A DNA stretch of 64,000 nucleotides from Talinum fruticosum. Taxonomy: Eukaryota > Streptophyta > Magnoliopsida > Caryophyllales > Talinaceae. The stretch lies in the NCBI GenBank assembly GCA_021018815.1, contig JAITYX010000028.1, positions 3,365,001 through 3,429,000 on the forward strand, given 5' to 3'. A program made the translations under genes and the position numbers. Every line of letters starts with the position of its first letter. The stretch's first letter is position 1. Positions 45,767-56,976 of the stretch are shown here, piece by piece. Below the pieces are notes generated by a model. It did no database searches. It saw nothing but the letters and a program-made list of their open reading frames with translations, and was not told where the DNA came from.

Positions 45767-46330
45767 AATTCTTCCGAGTTGAGTTTGAGACTCTACTTGA
45801 ATTTTCCTATAGAGCTTGTTGAACTCTTTGAAAGCTTCATTTTTGTTCTTGAGAAAACAAACCCGGGTAAATCATGAATAATCATCAATAATTACAAGTA
45901 CATATTATTTACCTCCGAGGGTCTTCACAGAGATTTCACCATATAAATCCACATGTAGCATCTCAAGCACTTTGGATGTGGAAACAGTTTTGAGGATGAT
46001 CGACTTGTTTCTCTTTTGTGCATGCTTCACAGATTTTATCTTTCTTAAATGCACGATTAGGTAAACCTCTGATTAAACCATGAGATGTAAGCTTTTCTTA
46101 TAGTGTGCATGCTAACATGACCTAGTACTGTGATGCCATGTCCAAGAATCATCATACAATGATGCTTTTAAACAAGATAAATTCGACTTGGATCCGAAAG
46201 AGGAATAGTATAGGTATTACTTGACCTCTTACCCGAGAGCTTAGTTTCTTTGGTAGTTGCATAAGAAATATAGCAGTTGGTCCGAGTGAATCTTACCTCT
46301 TCACCTTTGTCACATAACCGAGAGATGTTG
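45767..46330 (-). pseudogene. Copia integrase of element B, N-terminal part
   Basis: Minus strand, continuing the integrase interrupted by element A. The part at 45767-45860 corresponds to the 'KNKNEAF' and 'FNKLY' segment just upstream of the second catalytic Asp. Upstream, 'GLFSQ'-type decayed sequence, the first Asp region ('LHVDLYGE' near 45945-45970) and the zinc finger area (about 46010-46150) can be traced by alignment with element A at 38813-39110. Stops and shifts are frequent. Confidence 0.72.
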
Positions 46331-46338
46331 AGTAGATT

Positions 46339-46590
46339 CTACTTTAGCCCCTTGATAAGATAGACTGGCCTAACCAAGTTGTCTCCTTTCCCAATCTTGC
46401 CAATTCCAACTATCTTGCCCTTACTGTCATCTCCAAAAGTGACTTTGCCTCCTTTAAAATCTTCTAACTCGAAAGGAGTCTTGAATCTCCTGACATGTAG
46501 CATGAGCATCCACTTTCTAAGTACCAATGACCTTTTGTCATTTTCACGAGTTACCTGCAAGTCGAAACACACTAACCCTTCTCACTTCCT
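46339..46590 (-). pseudogene. Copia protease of element B
   Basis: Minus strand. 'YLESGCSCYMSGD' (about 46484-46532) is the equivalent of the catalytic DSGCSRHM motif with Asp replaced by Glu. 'FKGGKVTFGDDSKGKIVGIG' (46395-46460) is well conserved with element A. The catalytic change and the frame break between these two pieces show loss of function. Confidence 0.78.
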
Positions 46591-47300
46591 CTAATGAAAC
46601 CAGTAACTCCCTTTACTGTGGTCCTTTTTAAGGAAGAAGACTCTTGGGAACCTAGATTTGAATGACTTTGGGTTTAGTCCGATTTTGAGTCTTCTTTTCT
46701 AGAAAGCTGAGTCCGTGTCTCTTTCATTTGAAAATCTTTTCTTTTATAAACAAGTGGAGAAGGTTTTCTCCCATAAACTGGTCTAGGCTTAGTCCTCCTT
46801 TCCTTCTTATGAATCGGACCATGCTCAGCCTTCTTGAGCTTCACGGTTCTGGAATCCTTTTTGAAAAGATTTGAGTAGGAGTAAGATTCCTCATCTTCGT
46901 TAAAACCAAGTCCTTCTTTCTCGAAGGGGACACACTAATGGGCTAAAAGCATGTCAAGGTTTTTCGACCTTGAGTGAATTTCCAAACAAGCTCTTGAGAC
47001 TCATTGAGCTTTCTTTTCGGATGCTCATTTTCTCTTCGAGTGACTCGGACTTAGTTTCATTATCTTGAGTACTAGTTTTGAGTTCTTTCGAGTTAGTCTC
47101 GGTTTTTCTAATTCATTTTTCAAACGGTTGCTCTTAGAAGTAAGAGACTCAAGTTGTTCTTTGAATTGAGAAGAATCAGAATTTGACTTTTCTTCCAAAG
47201 TGTAAATATATTTAGCTAAATCAACTTTGGAGAACTTGAGAATGTATTCAATTACCTCCCGAGGACTTGTCTCCTCAATGTCCGAGTTGTCGAATCCGAC
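46591..47300 (-). pseudogene. Gag-pol linker of element B
   Basis: Minus-strand decayed linker matching element A 37620-38400, including the equivalent of 'KVIQI' near 46655-46680 and a Lys/Ser-rich middle. No intact frame. Confidence 0.6.
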
Positions 47301-48378
47301 TCGGATTTAGCTTCTAAGTCTGTTAATGCCATTAGAAACTTTGAGTCATCGGAATCATCATCTTCTTTAGATGAGTCGTCATCACTCCATGTGGCCATCA
47401 TAGCATTCTTCTTCTTTCTTTCCTTCTTTCTCTTTGGACAGTCTTTGACTATATGATTTTTGTTGCCACATTCAAGACAGACCGAGTTCTTAGTAAAGAT
47501 AACTTTAAAGGGGAAGAATATTTACCTTTTCTATCCTTCTTATCTTTCTTGTAGAACTCTTCTTTTGGCCTCTTTTCGATTTCTTATGCTTTATCATTCT
47601 TTTGAAGCCTCGGGCAATGAGTGCCATCGGATCCTCTTCGAGTCCGAGGAACTCGGACTTTCCTCTCTACCTTCCGAGGCCTTTAGCGTAATGTTCTTTT
47701 TCGTGCTGACCTCGGCATCCTCTTCTTTTAGGTGAATTTCATGGGTGAGCAGACTTCCCGATCGGTTTGTATGGCTTTAGTTGAGAGAGATTCTGAGCTT
47801 CCTCAATGGCTGTCACCTTGGGACCCCATCTGCTCTTTGGTAGACTTCTCAAAATTTTTCTACACATTTCCTGGTGAGAAATTTTTCTACCCGGAGATTT
47901 TAGATTGTTTGTAATCTCGGTGAAGCGAATAAACATGTGAGTGATGTTTTCTTCTAGCTCCATCTTGAACAACTCATATTTGTGAAGATACCGGCTTATC
48001 TTTGCCTGTTTCACTTGGCTTGTACATTTATATGTATTGAAAAGAGTGTCCCACACATCTTTGGTTATGTCGCAGTCGACGCTCTGTTGTACTCTTACGA
48101 GCCGATAGCACACATCCGAATGTTCATTACTTTTAAGTTCTTCCTGAACTTCTCTAACTCCTTATTGGCATACTTGAATTTTTCATTAGGCATAGATCTT
48201 GTTCCTTCCATCTTCATTGGGATGTAGTTGCCTTCTTGGATGTTGTTCCGGACATCTTCATCGTTGTCCAACGAAAGCACTCCATCGGTTTCTTCCAAGG
48301 CACGAAGTTTGATCCTTTAAACTTTGGCGGTCCGGTGGAAGACCTTTCTTCATCGAACTCTCCAATGTTTTAAGTCAT
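47301..48378 (-). pseudogene. Copia gag of element B
   Basis: Minus strand; the start ATG corresponds to 48378 by alignment with element A. Open segments: 'MEETDGVLSLDNDEDV' and 'GNYIPMKMEGTRSMPNEKF' (48298-48095), then 'DVWDTLFNTYKCTSQVKQAK' and 'ISRYLHKYELFKMELEENIT' (to 47739). The zinc knuckle CLECGNKNHIVKDC is complete (about 47440-47481) and followed by KRKKERKKK. Gag is better preserved than in element A for its first half, despite B being older. Confidence 0.85.
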
Positions 48379-48424
48379 CTGGTCTTTAGACCTTTAAATT
48401 GTCGAGATCCTTCTTGAAAGGTTC

Positions 48425-48436
48425 GGCTCGATACCA
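48425..48436 (-). other. Primer binding site of element B
   Basis: Plus strand GGCTCGATACCA, reverse complement TGGTATCGAGCC, next to the LTR start at 48439. Identical to the PBS of element A. Confidence 0.9.
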
Positions 48437-48438
48437 AT

Positions 48439-51400
48439 TGAAGGTTTGCTCCTGGAGTGTTTAAGTTAACCTACAAGGGGGTGAATAGGGTGATGAGGAA
48501 ATTTGAACAAAATTAGAATCTTTTTGCTTGAAAAGATAAACACTCGAGTCCGAGTCTAGATTGGACTTAGAAATGTATACACTCGGAAATACGTGGAAAC
48601 CCTTACGTGTCGGAAAACCACGGAGAGTGCTAATCCAAGCACTAAGTCAAATCCACTGTTTTAAATCCTCAAAATATAAAGGAGTGACTCTACCATAATT
48701 GCTCCCTTAGACAATTCCTTACAATGTTTTCCTAGACTCGAAGTTCCTTTATCCGATCAAGTATTTCCTATCTAAGATAACCTTTACATTTAGGGACAAG
48801 CGAGCTAAGTTAACCCTTACGGCTCGGTCAAGGGACATTACTCGGAAAGTAAGAGAAGTATGTAATTGATTACAAGACTTTACAACTCGAAGTATATTAA
48901 GTACAAACTTGGAGTTGTAAGAAGAGGATTGAATGAGTAATGCACTAAGAGAATTAGGTAGTGTGTAGATAAATGGTTTTAGCAATCTTCAACTCTTGTG
49001 AAGTGGCTTCTATTTGTAGATGACTAAGCGAGTAGTCGTTGAGTCTAGTTTCTGGAGTGAAGTGTTTACTAGCCATTGGAAAAGATTTTCTAAGTCACTC
49101 GGAAAATATCCGTTAGAGTGTAAGATTGGGCAATGGCTATTTGCTCCAAAAGGTGTTCCAATGAACTGGTGTTATCTAAAAAGCAAGGGAAAGCCACCAT
49201 TGAGCCTAGCGTTGTATTTTTCAATTTTGGAAACAAACATCCCCGACACGGTGTCTTAGTCCTGTCCGGAATTAGTTAAAATTGTTTCGTTGGTGTTTAA
49301 TAGCTAGAAACCGGTTGCTTTTGAAATTCAAAAAGATAGATTAGCTTTGTTTGAATAACCTACAAAAGCAAATCACATTGGTTCTCAAAATATAAAATAC
49401 TTTGGTCCAAGGTTAGGCACGAGATAATAATTAAATTAGGATAATTAAACGCTTAATTATCTTTGGCCCGAAGAGTGGAATTGTAACACCCCTAGACTTA
49501 CCCTAGGAGTATAACATGCCGGGGTTCCCGAGAGGAACCCCTAAGGCTGCTTAGGGTCTCAACTTGGGGTTAATAACCCTTTCTTGGATTGGCGGAAGCG
49601 TAATTCTAGGTTTTCAAAGGTTTTTCGGAAATTTCGGCAGTGTTTCCTCGTAGAACCGGCTAAACCCATAGGCTTAAAGCCCTAACCCCGCACGAAATAC
49701 AATCTTAAACTCAACGAGCCACACGCTCGGAGTAGCACAACACGGACTCAATGAGCCACACGCTCGGAGTATTCACATAGCGATTTTACATTCATAGGTA
49801 AAACTTAAGTTCGGATACAACAGTCCTTACAACATCTTTACAACAAGACACAAAACATGAAATAAGCCCAGCATCTTCTATCTGTATGCTATTTCGAAAG
49901 CCGAAGGCAACTCCTGCGGTCTACTTCGAACCTGAAATGTTGGTGATGTCATGAGCTCACTAGCCCAGTGAATAATCCAAACCCAACCCCGGGTTTCACT
50001 TTGCACATTAGTTCATTAGCAAGCACACGTAAGTTCACAATTCATTCGTGACATGCGATTCATATCAAATAAGCTTAAGACATGCGAGATTCTAAACTTA
50101 CCAACTTGCGAGAATCATAATGACATCACTTATTCATGAATTCAATTAAACATGCATCATTCGTTTTTCTACGCAAGTAAATCATATAATCATTCATCAT
50201 GCAATTCATTCGCCACGTAAATTACATCTTAGTTCTTATGGTGTTCATTTCTTATGAAATCGGGATTCGTTCATCTCTTCATTCTTCTTCTTAAGTTCAA
50301 TCATGCATTTCATAAATCATCGAGTCTTGGTATGCACGATCATTCGTTTCTTCATATCATACTTCTTTTAAGTTTTCTTAGTTCGAATGGAAAGAAGATT
50401 TATGCACTCGCTCTAAAGACCCAGTTCTTGGAGCCAAAACAATTCGTGGGCTCGGTTCACGAAGGCATACGATTCGTGGCCTCGAGGCATAACAATTCGT
50501 GGCCTCGAGGCAGCCTCCCTTCCCCGAAGGACGCATACTGTCAATTCTTAGTGGAAGCAATTCAATTCGTGGCTTCGGGTTGACGAGACACTTCTATGGC
50601 CATAGCTTCGAGAGGGTTCTTTAATTCATAGGGTCCTAGATCAATAACACAATTCTGTCTCCCTTCTTTAGTTCTTTATGATTCTTATCTTCTTATTACT
50701 TATACATAAGAAATACTTAATTCATATAATTCATGCTTAGCACTTTCATGCGTAACTTCTTCAAAACAAGCAATTCACATAAGCAAGTTCTAACTCAATC
50801 TATTCATTTCACACGCGCATGCTTATGTCATTTACAATCGATCTAATTCGGGATAAACACATACTCACATAAACATGCCAACTAGGATTCCTAATCAACG
50901 AACTCATCGTTTTCATGATCGCGTATTATCGCGTATAAGTGGTTTATGGTTCTATATCCTTTCCTAAGCGATAAGTATCTCTTAATCTAGCCATATAGCT
51001 TCTTAAATCTCAGCTCTTAATTCAGTTCCTCACTTATATGCGATTTAGCCCAAAACAGAACATTTTCACTTAATATAGCATATCTCCCAATCTACTCATC
51101 CAATGCATACGAAATTTTACAAGCAAATTCTCATAAATCATCAGGAAGCTGCAGTAAAAGTTTCAGGAGTTTCGGGCTACACATGAATTCACAGAAATTC
51201 GGACCGCATGCTTATTCATCGAAAAATCTGCACACGAATCATGAAGTTAACTTCCGATTTCTCTCCCTAATTCAGTACAAGCTAATCCCGTTCAATTCTC
51301 ACTAATCATGCTCAATCGTATTTAAACATCACAGATTCGGAACTAGATAAACATCACACAACATGCTCTTTGATTCATGAGTTGCTAGTTTAGTGAATTT

Positions 51401-52827
51401 AGGCCTCTAGCTTCTTCAATTAGCTTAGGGTTTCCCATTTCATGCATCAATTTCGAGTTCAAGCCACCTAATTCATTTTATTTCGGAGGATGAATTCGGA
51501 CTACTCACCTTAAATTCTTAGAGGTTCTAAGAATTCGGTTCTACTGAGGTTTCGGATTAGGTTTCGATTTGGGTTTTGCTTTCTCTTCTTCCTCCTTTCG
51601 CTGCTCTCACTCTGCTCTCGCTTCGTCTCTCCTTCTTTCGCCCTCTCGCTCCTCTTTCCTTTCTCCTTCGTCCGCTGCCTATCCTCGGGCCTGCCGTGCC
51701 CGCCGGCAGCTGGTTTCCGTGTTCCTCTTGCTTCGCTCCCACTCCCGCTCGCTCTTCCTCTCTTTCCGTGCGTTCTGCTCCCTCTCGCTTTCCCTCGCTT
51801 CCGCGTTCTTTCGTTCCCCTTTCTTCTTCTGCTCTGCTCGGCCTCCCGAGCTCTCGCTCTCCCTTGCCCACCGGCGGCGGCGTCCTCGCTGTTCGGTGGC
51901 CACCGGCCCGGGCCTCTTGGCTCTCGCCTCCTCTCTCGCTTTGTTCTGCTTCTACTGTCTCTCGCTCTCGCTTCTTCTTTCTTTTGTTTTTCTCTGCTTC
52001 TCCTTTTTCCCGTTCTGTTCTTCCGCTTCTTTCCTTCTATGTCTCGAGTCCCACTCTCTCTCCTAATTTCCTTATTACACATCATGAGCTTTGCTGCCTA
52101 ATTCTAATTGGACCCCATACTCCTTTGCTTAATTCCTTGCCAGCCATCCCTCTCAATGCCAGCCAATTCATCCATTTCTCATTCCTTTCCTTTTTTTTAG
52201 CTTAGTTGGGCCCAACTCCAACTTTAATAAGCCCAATTTAAGTAAGCCCATGCTCGGGTTTTAGTTCTCGGGTTTCTAATTCCGACTCGGAAAAATTCTA
52301 ATTCACTTAATTTAATAATTTTGAATTTTCACTGAACTTTTAATAATTTAATTTACTAGCAAGCAAACGCTCGAAATTTCGGGGTCTCACAGGAATATTA
52401 TGAGTCCGATATCAAATAGGTTCAAACTCATCTTAGAATAATTCCTAGAATGATCAAGTAGAAGAATATTCAAGTAGAGAAAGTGAACTTGATCTATTAA
52501 ATGATTATTTAAGGAATAAACCGACATAGACGAACTCGGGAGAGAATAACTTGGTTTTGAGTTAGCAAACATAGTCGAGTACATAGAAAAGATGCATTAA
52601 AACAATTATTTGATCATGCGATGGTTCAAGTAGATTTTGAGTAGGTCAAAATACCTCAGTAGAGAAGATATAGGACAAAGTGATATCCGAGTCACTCGGA
52701 ACAAAGACGAAAACCTATATATGAGTTTCTATATAGGTTAGAATGATTTGCAATCAAAACTTAAGAAAGATAGGAGTTTATACTTGAGTCTTTCATAAAA
52801 TATTTAGAGTTAAGATCTGAGTCCTCG
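48439..52827 (-). repeat. 5' LTR of copia element B, split by a gypsy-type solo LTR
   Basis: Minus orientation, from TGAAGGTTTGCTCC (48439) to GAGTCCTCG (52827). Removing the 2910-bp insertion and one 5-bp duplication leaves about 1474 bp, the size of the left LTR. The outer end has decayed from GAGTCTTCA. Beyond it CACTA transposase coding resumes at once. A clear duplication for B is not seen (GCGTT on the left, GGGTC on the right), probably because of decay. Confidence 0.9.
49482..52391 (+). repeat. Solo LTR of a Ty3-gypsy-type element, 2.9 kb
   Basis: Starts TGTAACACCCCTAGAC and ends CGGGGTCTCACA, TG...CA, 2910 bp, flanked by a perfect 5-bp duplication GGAAT (49477-49481 and 52392-52396). 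No internal domain, PBS or PPT is present, so it is a solo LTR. The long LTR and TGTAACACCCC terminus are usual for large plant gypsy families, but the lineage is not assigned; strand is nominal since the ends are near-symmetric. Internal short repeats: 'gagccacacgctcggagta' at about 49719 and 49755, and 'attcgtggcctcgaggca' at about 50473-50515. A CT-rich stretch at 51570-52070 creates long spurious frames. Confidence 0.92.
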
Positions 52828-53038
52828 GGGTCAATTCGTTATGGCATCCCAAGCAAGACAAATGTTCTACATTGAGGTCCAAGCCAATGATAAGTTTTCT
52901 ATTATTCTTTAAGGGAAAAGGCACGTTACTAGTGGGGATGGTGTAGATGTGTGTGAGTTTGTTGAAAAGACCACATCCTTCTCCTTGGGAATACCTAGGT
53001 TGAAAATGATAATGCTAATTTTGAAGAATTGCATATAA
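52828..53038 (+). pseudogene. CACTA TNP2-type transposase, C-terminal part
   Basis: Reads 'FVMASQARQMFYIEVQANDK' then, after an in-frame stop, 'GKRHVTSGDGV' and 'TTSFSLGIP'. This is the C-terminal signature of TNP2 transposases (F.LASQA.QVFYV.D ... W.VV..GKR...). It continues the frame 'MIVNLTREGSKG' that ends at 31661 on the other side of element B, which fixes B as an insertion in this gene. The frame ends at a double stop near 53038. Confidence 0.88.
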
Positions 53039-54340
53039 TAGTTGACCATCAAGAGGGCATATAAATTGAAGAAAAGTCTAAAGGAGGGGAAAAAGGGTAT
53101 AACCTATGTAATTTTATCAACTCGGTAATAATATTATATAAAAATTTTTATTGATGGATATCCATATTTTTCCTTATTTTAGTTTCTTTTTCATTATTTT
53201 TGAATTTAACAATTTCATATAACAGATGATTGTTTGATGAGGATCAAAAGGAGTAAGCTGTCCAATGGAAGGGTGGAAAGCTTTTCGGTGGAGAAACAGA
53301 AGTTGAGATTAACAACTAATGATAGTTTTGATTTCCTTTCTCATTTATGGTCCTTCTATGTTTGTTCTATTTCTTATGGAAAAGTTGTTCCTTTAGATAC
53401 CTGAATTTTATCGATCATCCAAAACTCAAGGATATACCTTTTGAAGTAGTTGATTCCAAAGGTGTATACATGATGATGACAAGCTTTTAGGTAAACAAGT
53501 GATTTATATACCCTTTTATGTTTGGTATGTTACTTGTGGATACGTTGTTGATTAACGCTTTCCTGAGTTTTTATGTTGTCCAGTCGACCCTTTCAAGAAC
53601 TCCAAGTAATGTATTTATAAGAGGAGCGTCACTTTGGGACAATGACAAAAGAAATAGAGATTGCTTGGTGAAATGTCCTCCTTGTGTACTCCTTTTTAGT
53701 ACTTATGCTAAAACGTCCATCTCTTTGTGTTAGAATTTTGTGATATAAATAATTCAATATTTATACCAAATGGTTTATCTCTATTTACCTAAAGTTCATG
53801 CTTTTTAGTAGATTGAGATATGTGCTTGTCTTTATGACTATATTGCTAACTTGGAGTTCAGCCAAAAGTAGCATGGGACAACAAATATGATGTATAAATG
53901 TTGTCCAGGCTACCACTGTAACAACTCCAAGCAAGCAATATCATCACAAATACAATCACATAACTAAATCTACTATAAAAGTATCACTTTTGGTAAATAG
54001 AGATTTTTCTTTTGGAAAAAGTATTGAAATCAATTTATGTCACAAAGTTTCAAGATGAGAGATGAACTTTTTCACATAAATACTGAAAAAGGAGTAGTTT
54101 TTTGTATTGTATTTCATATTTATAATATATTCTTTGCTAGAACTTGTAAAAGATGGAACTATTGTTCTCCTTAAAGATGGAGTTGTTATGGTTGTAGTAA
54201 TGTGTGAAATTTTGTTTCTAAAACAATAGAGGTTGTAGGTGGATATTGTGTAAATTGTTGTTGTTGTACAATGTGTATATTTTGTTTGTAATAAATTATA
54301 CAGGGGATACGAAAAAACAAAAAAAAAAATTTTTTGTTCA
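53039..54340 (+). other. CACTA 3' region
   Basis: AT-rich, no recognised domain. A 71-codon open frame at 53518-53733 has no family motif. A second (TNPA-like) gene could once have been here but cannot be demonstrated. Confidence 0.45.
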
Positions 54341-54732
54341 CACCTATAACTACGGTTCTTAGTTAAAAACCATAGTAATAGGTGCGATATAACCTATAAT
54401 TACGGTTCTTAGTTAAAAACCATAGTAATAGGTCTTTGCCTAATGTTTTGGCCAGGAAGGGGATTTGGGCCAAGACCGATTACTACGATTTTTAATTAAG
54501 AACCGTAGTTAAAGGTTAACCTATTACTACGGTTCTTTTAACGTAACCGTGGTAATAGGTCTGTCTAAGACTACGGTTGTTCGGAAGATTCACAGTAATA
54601 GGCCATCTTTACTATGCTTTTGAACCATACTAAAAAATGTCCACGTACAATTACGGTCACATACACGAAGCCGAATAAGCTGTAATAAAAGGTCTTTCGG
54701 AACTATAGTTAAAAATGGTTCCTCTAGTAGTG
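54341..54732 (+). repeat. CACTA right end with subterminal palindromic repeats
   Basis: Two adjacent copies of a roughly 40-bp palindrome 'ctataa(c/t)tacggttcttag ... ccatagtaatagg' (54345-54384 and 54401-54440), then further copies at 54478-54520, 54521-54560 and 54570-54603. The terminus is CCTCTAGTAGTG. Same motif class as the left end. Confidence 0.85.
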
Positions 54733-54735
54733 GTG

Positions 54736-56199
54736 GAGGAGTCACCCCTTCCACCCCTTTTTAACCATAATTACTGATTTTTCATTCGCCTCCAAATTGA
54801 GGGTGAAAGAAAGGGAGGGAAGTAATATAATAAAAAAATATTTTTATATTAATTTTTATATTATTTATTTCCTCCCATTATCACATTATTTTTGCTTACT
54901 TCTCTCCAAAACCCTATTATTCTTTCTCTAAAGTAATTATATATAAATATATCAACACTATTTTATTGCAGATCGTCATCCAGGTTAATGCCTCTTCACC
55001 TTTGTTTTTGCCCCTTTAGTTATTTATTTTAATTCATTTCTATCAATATTAGGGTTATATTTCTACTCTAATTCGACGTTGTTAGTTGCATCGTACAGGT
55101 TAGTGCCCTCTAATTTTTTATTAACATAATGTTTGTCCTTTCTCTAGATTGCTCATGATTTTTCAGATTTAACCATTAACTACTAACGAAAAAATAATAG
55201 ACAATAAAATGCAAAATTTCTAAAGAATTCATTTGGGTGTAGATCAGCTCTTAATTTTTGTATTACCCTTTTGCATTTTTATAATTTACTGAGTCAGCTG
55301 GTTAAAGTATAAGAATCTTTATAATTTTAGAATTTACTGAATAATTGACTATAAAAGTTTTAGGGATCGGAAAATTGATTGGAATTGCAATCATTATTGA
55401 TGAAAAAGAAGTTGTTACAAGTTGTGAAAAATTAGCAGTGCTTTGCAAGTGGAAACAAAGAGGGAGGAAAGAGACGAGAGGGGAGGGTTTCCAATTCTAG
55501 ATCCCCTAAATTAAATTATATTTTTCAATCTTGTGATTATTAAACCTGAACTTCTTGACTTTTTCATTTTTCTTCCCTCTCCCCGGCTTCAGGGTTTTTG
55601 TTTTGCGTCGGAGGGGGTGGCCTGGTTGAGTACTAAAATTGGGATCAATAAATTTTCAGGTTAATAGTTAGTCATAATATCCTAAATCAATAAGCAAAAG
55701 ATTTTATGACTTTAATGTAATACATATAAAATGAATATCCCATATAATTCGGAGAGTCATGATATATTACTTACTCATCATGTGTTGATGATCTTGTTTC
55801 ATGAAATCACTCATAGGGAGCTAGAAAGGATTGGTCTTTGATTTAAGTGTTAGTTAATTATGAGTTACATGATTATGACTACATATTATCTTGTACTTCC
55901 TTTCTAGGTCTTTGATTCTTTTTTTTTTTTTGTTATGTGTTGAATATAAGTATTGAATTCAATGGTGACCCAAATAATCATAAGAATTTTAGCCTTCATA
56001 TAGCATCATATATTTTTAAATAACTAGTAGGCAAATAAAATATATATTGTATCACATACTAATTTCTTTCAACCTACTTGCATAGAGGGATGGAGAAAAA
56101 ATAGAAATTTTTTTTATTAAAGGCATAAACTTTACTTTGCACAAACCGTAGCACAAGTCATTAGTTTAATAGCCCATTGGTGGATATTAAGACGACAAG
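54736..56199 (+). other. PIF/Harbinger 5' non-coding region
   Basis: AT-rich, no coding signal. It starts with 'accccttccacccctttttaacc', an inverted match to 'aaaaaggggtgagggtg' left of the CACTA insertion, so the two are halves of one short palindromic stretch split by CACTA. Confidence 0.5.
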
Positions 56200-56219
56200 T
56201 GAAGTATAAATCTCATCCC

Positions 56220-56903
56220 TGGAGAAATTACGGAAGAGAGAAATCAAACACGAGTAACAATTATGAGAGATATTCTCCCAAATTTTAGATGTCGTGAACT
56301 CTTATGAATAGGTGCACCCGCTTTTATGAAATTATATAATATACTACAAAAAGAAGGCGAATTGCAACAAACAAGACGAGTAAGTGTAGAAGAGCAAGTT
56401 GCTAAACTCCTCTATATAGTGGGACAAAATGGAAGTGGTTTTTGCTACCAAAGCCTATTTTGAATGGTTTGGAGAAACTATAAGTCGTTATTTCCATAGT
56501 GTGCTGAAGGCTATTATACAACTTGAAGAGAAGTACATGACACAACCTGATGACCAACAAACTCCATGAGAGATCCTTAATTTTAGTAGATTTTACCCTC
56601 TCTTTAAAGTAATAATTAATCATTTTGTGATAAATATATTTCAAAATATTCCTTCATAAATAATATTAAGTAACATATTGAATGTTAGGATTGTGTAGGG
56701 CTATTGATGTGACATATATACAAACAAAGGTTTCTCTTAGATATCATGGTAGGGAAGAGTATCCTACACAAAATGTGTTGGTTGTATGTACTTTTTAATT
56801 TAAAATTAGCCTATGTCTTACCTAGTTGGGAAGCTTCGGTCTCAGATTACAGAATTCTAAAAGATGCATTAAGACGACGATATGTATTAAACATTCCAAA
56901 AGG

Positions 56904-56976
<73 letters not shown>

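Larger units (their letters stand above)
25995..54732 (+). mobile_element. CACTA (En/Spm) transposon with nested insertions
   Basis: Begins CACTATTATAAATATG and ends ...CCTCTAGTAGTG, so both ends carry CACTA in inverted orientation. It is flanked by the 3-bp duplication GTG (25992-25994 and 54733-54735), as expected for the superfamily. Both ends carry subterminal palindromic repeats built on 'ctatgactacggtt' or 'ctattactacggtt'. It encodes a TNP2-type transposase in two blocks (28672-31661 and 52828-53038) interrupted by copia element B. Without B and its passengers the element is about 7.6 kb, a normal size for an autonomous CACTA. Confidence 0.9.

Noticed and set aside
50254..50583. 109-codon frame in the gypsy solo LTR
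   Set aside because: Part of a non-coding LTR with short internal repeats; no family match.
51510..52205. Long open frames on both strands (up to 209 codons) in the gypsy solo LTR
   Set aside because: They overlap on opposite strands in a CT-rich tract, giving Ser/Leu/Phe-rich or Arg/Glu-rich translations; compositional artefacts.
56746..56973. Transposase ORF ending in a Tyr-Ile repeat as a possible novel repeat protein
   Set aside because: The TA repeat is inside an intron with good splice sites; the Tyr-Ile run would not be translated after splicing.
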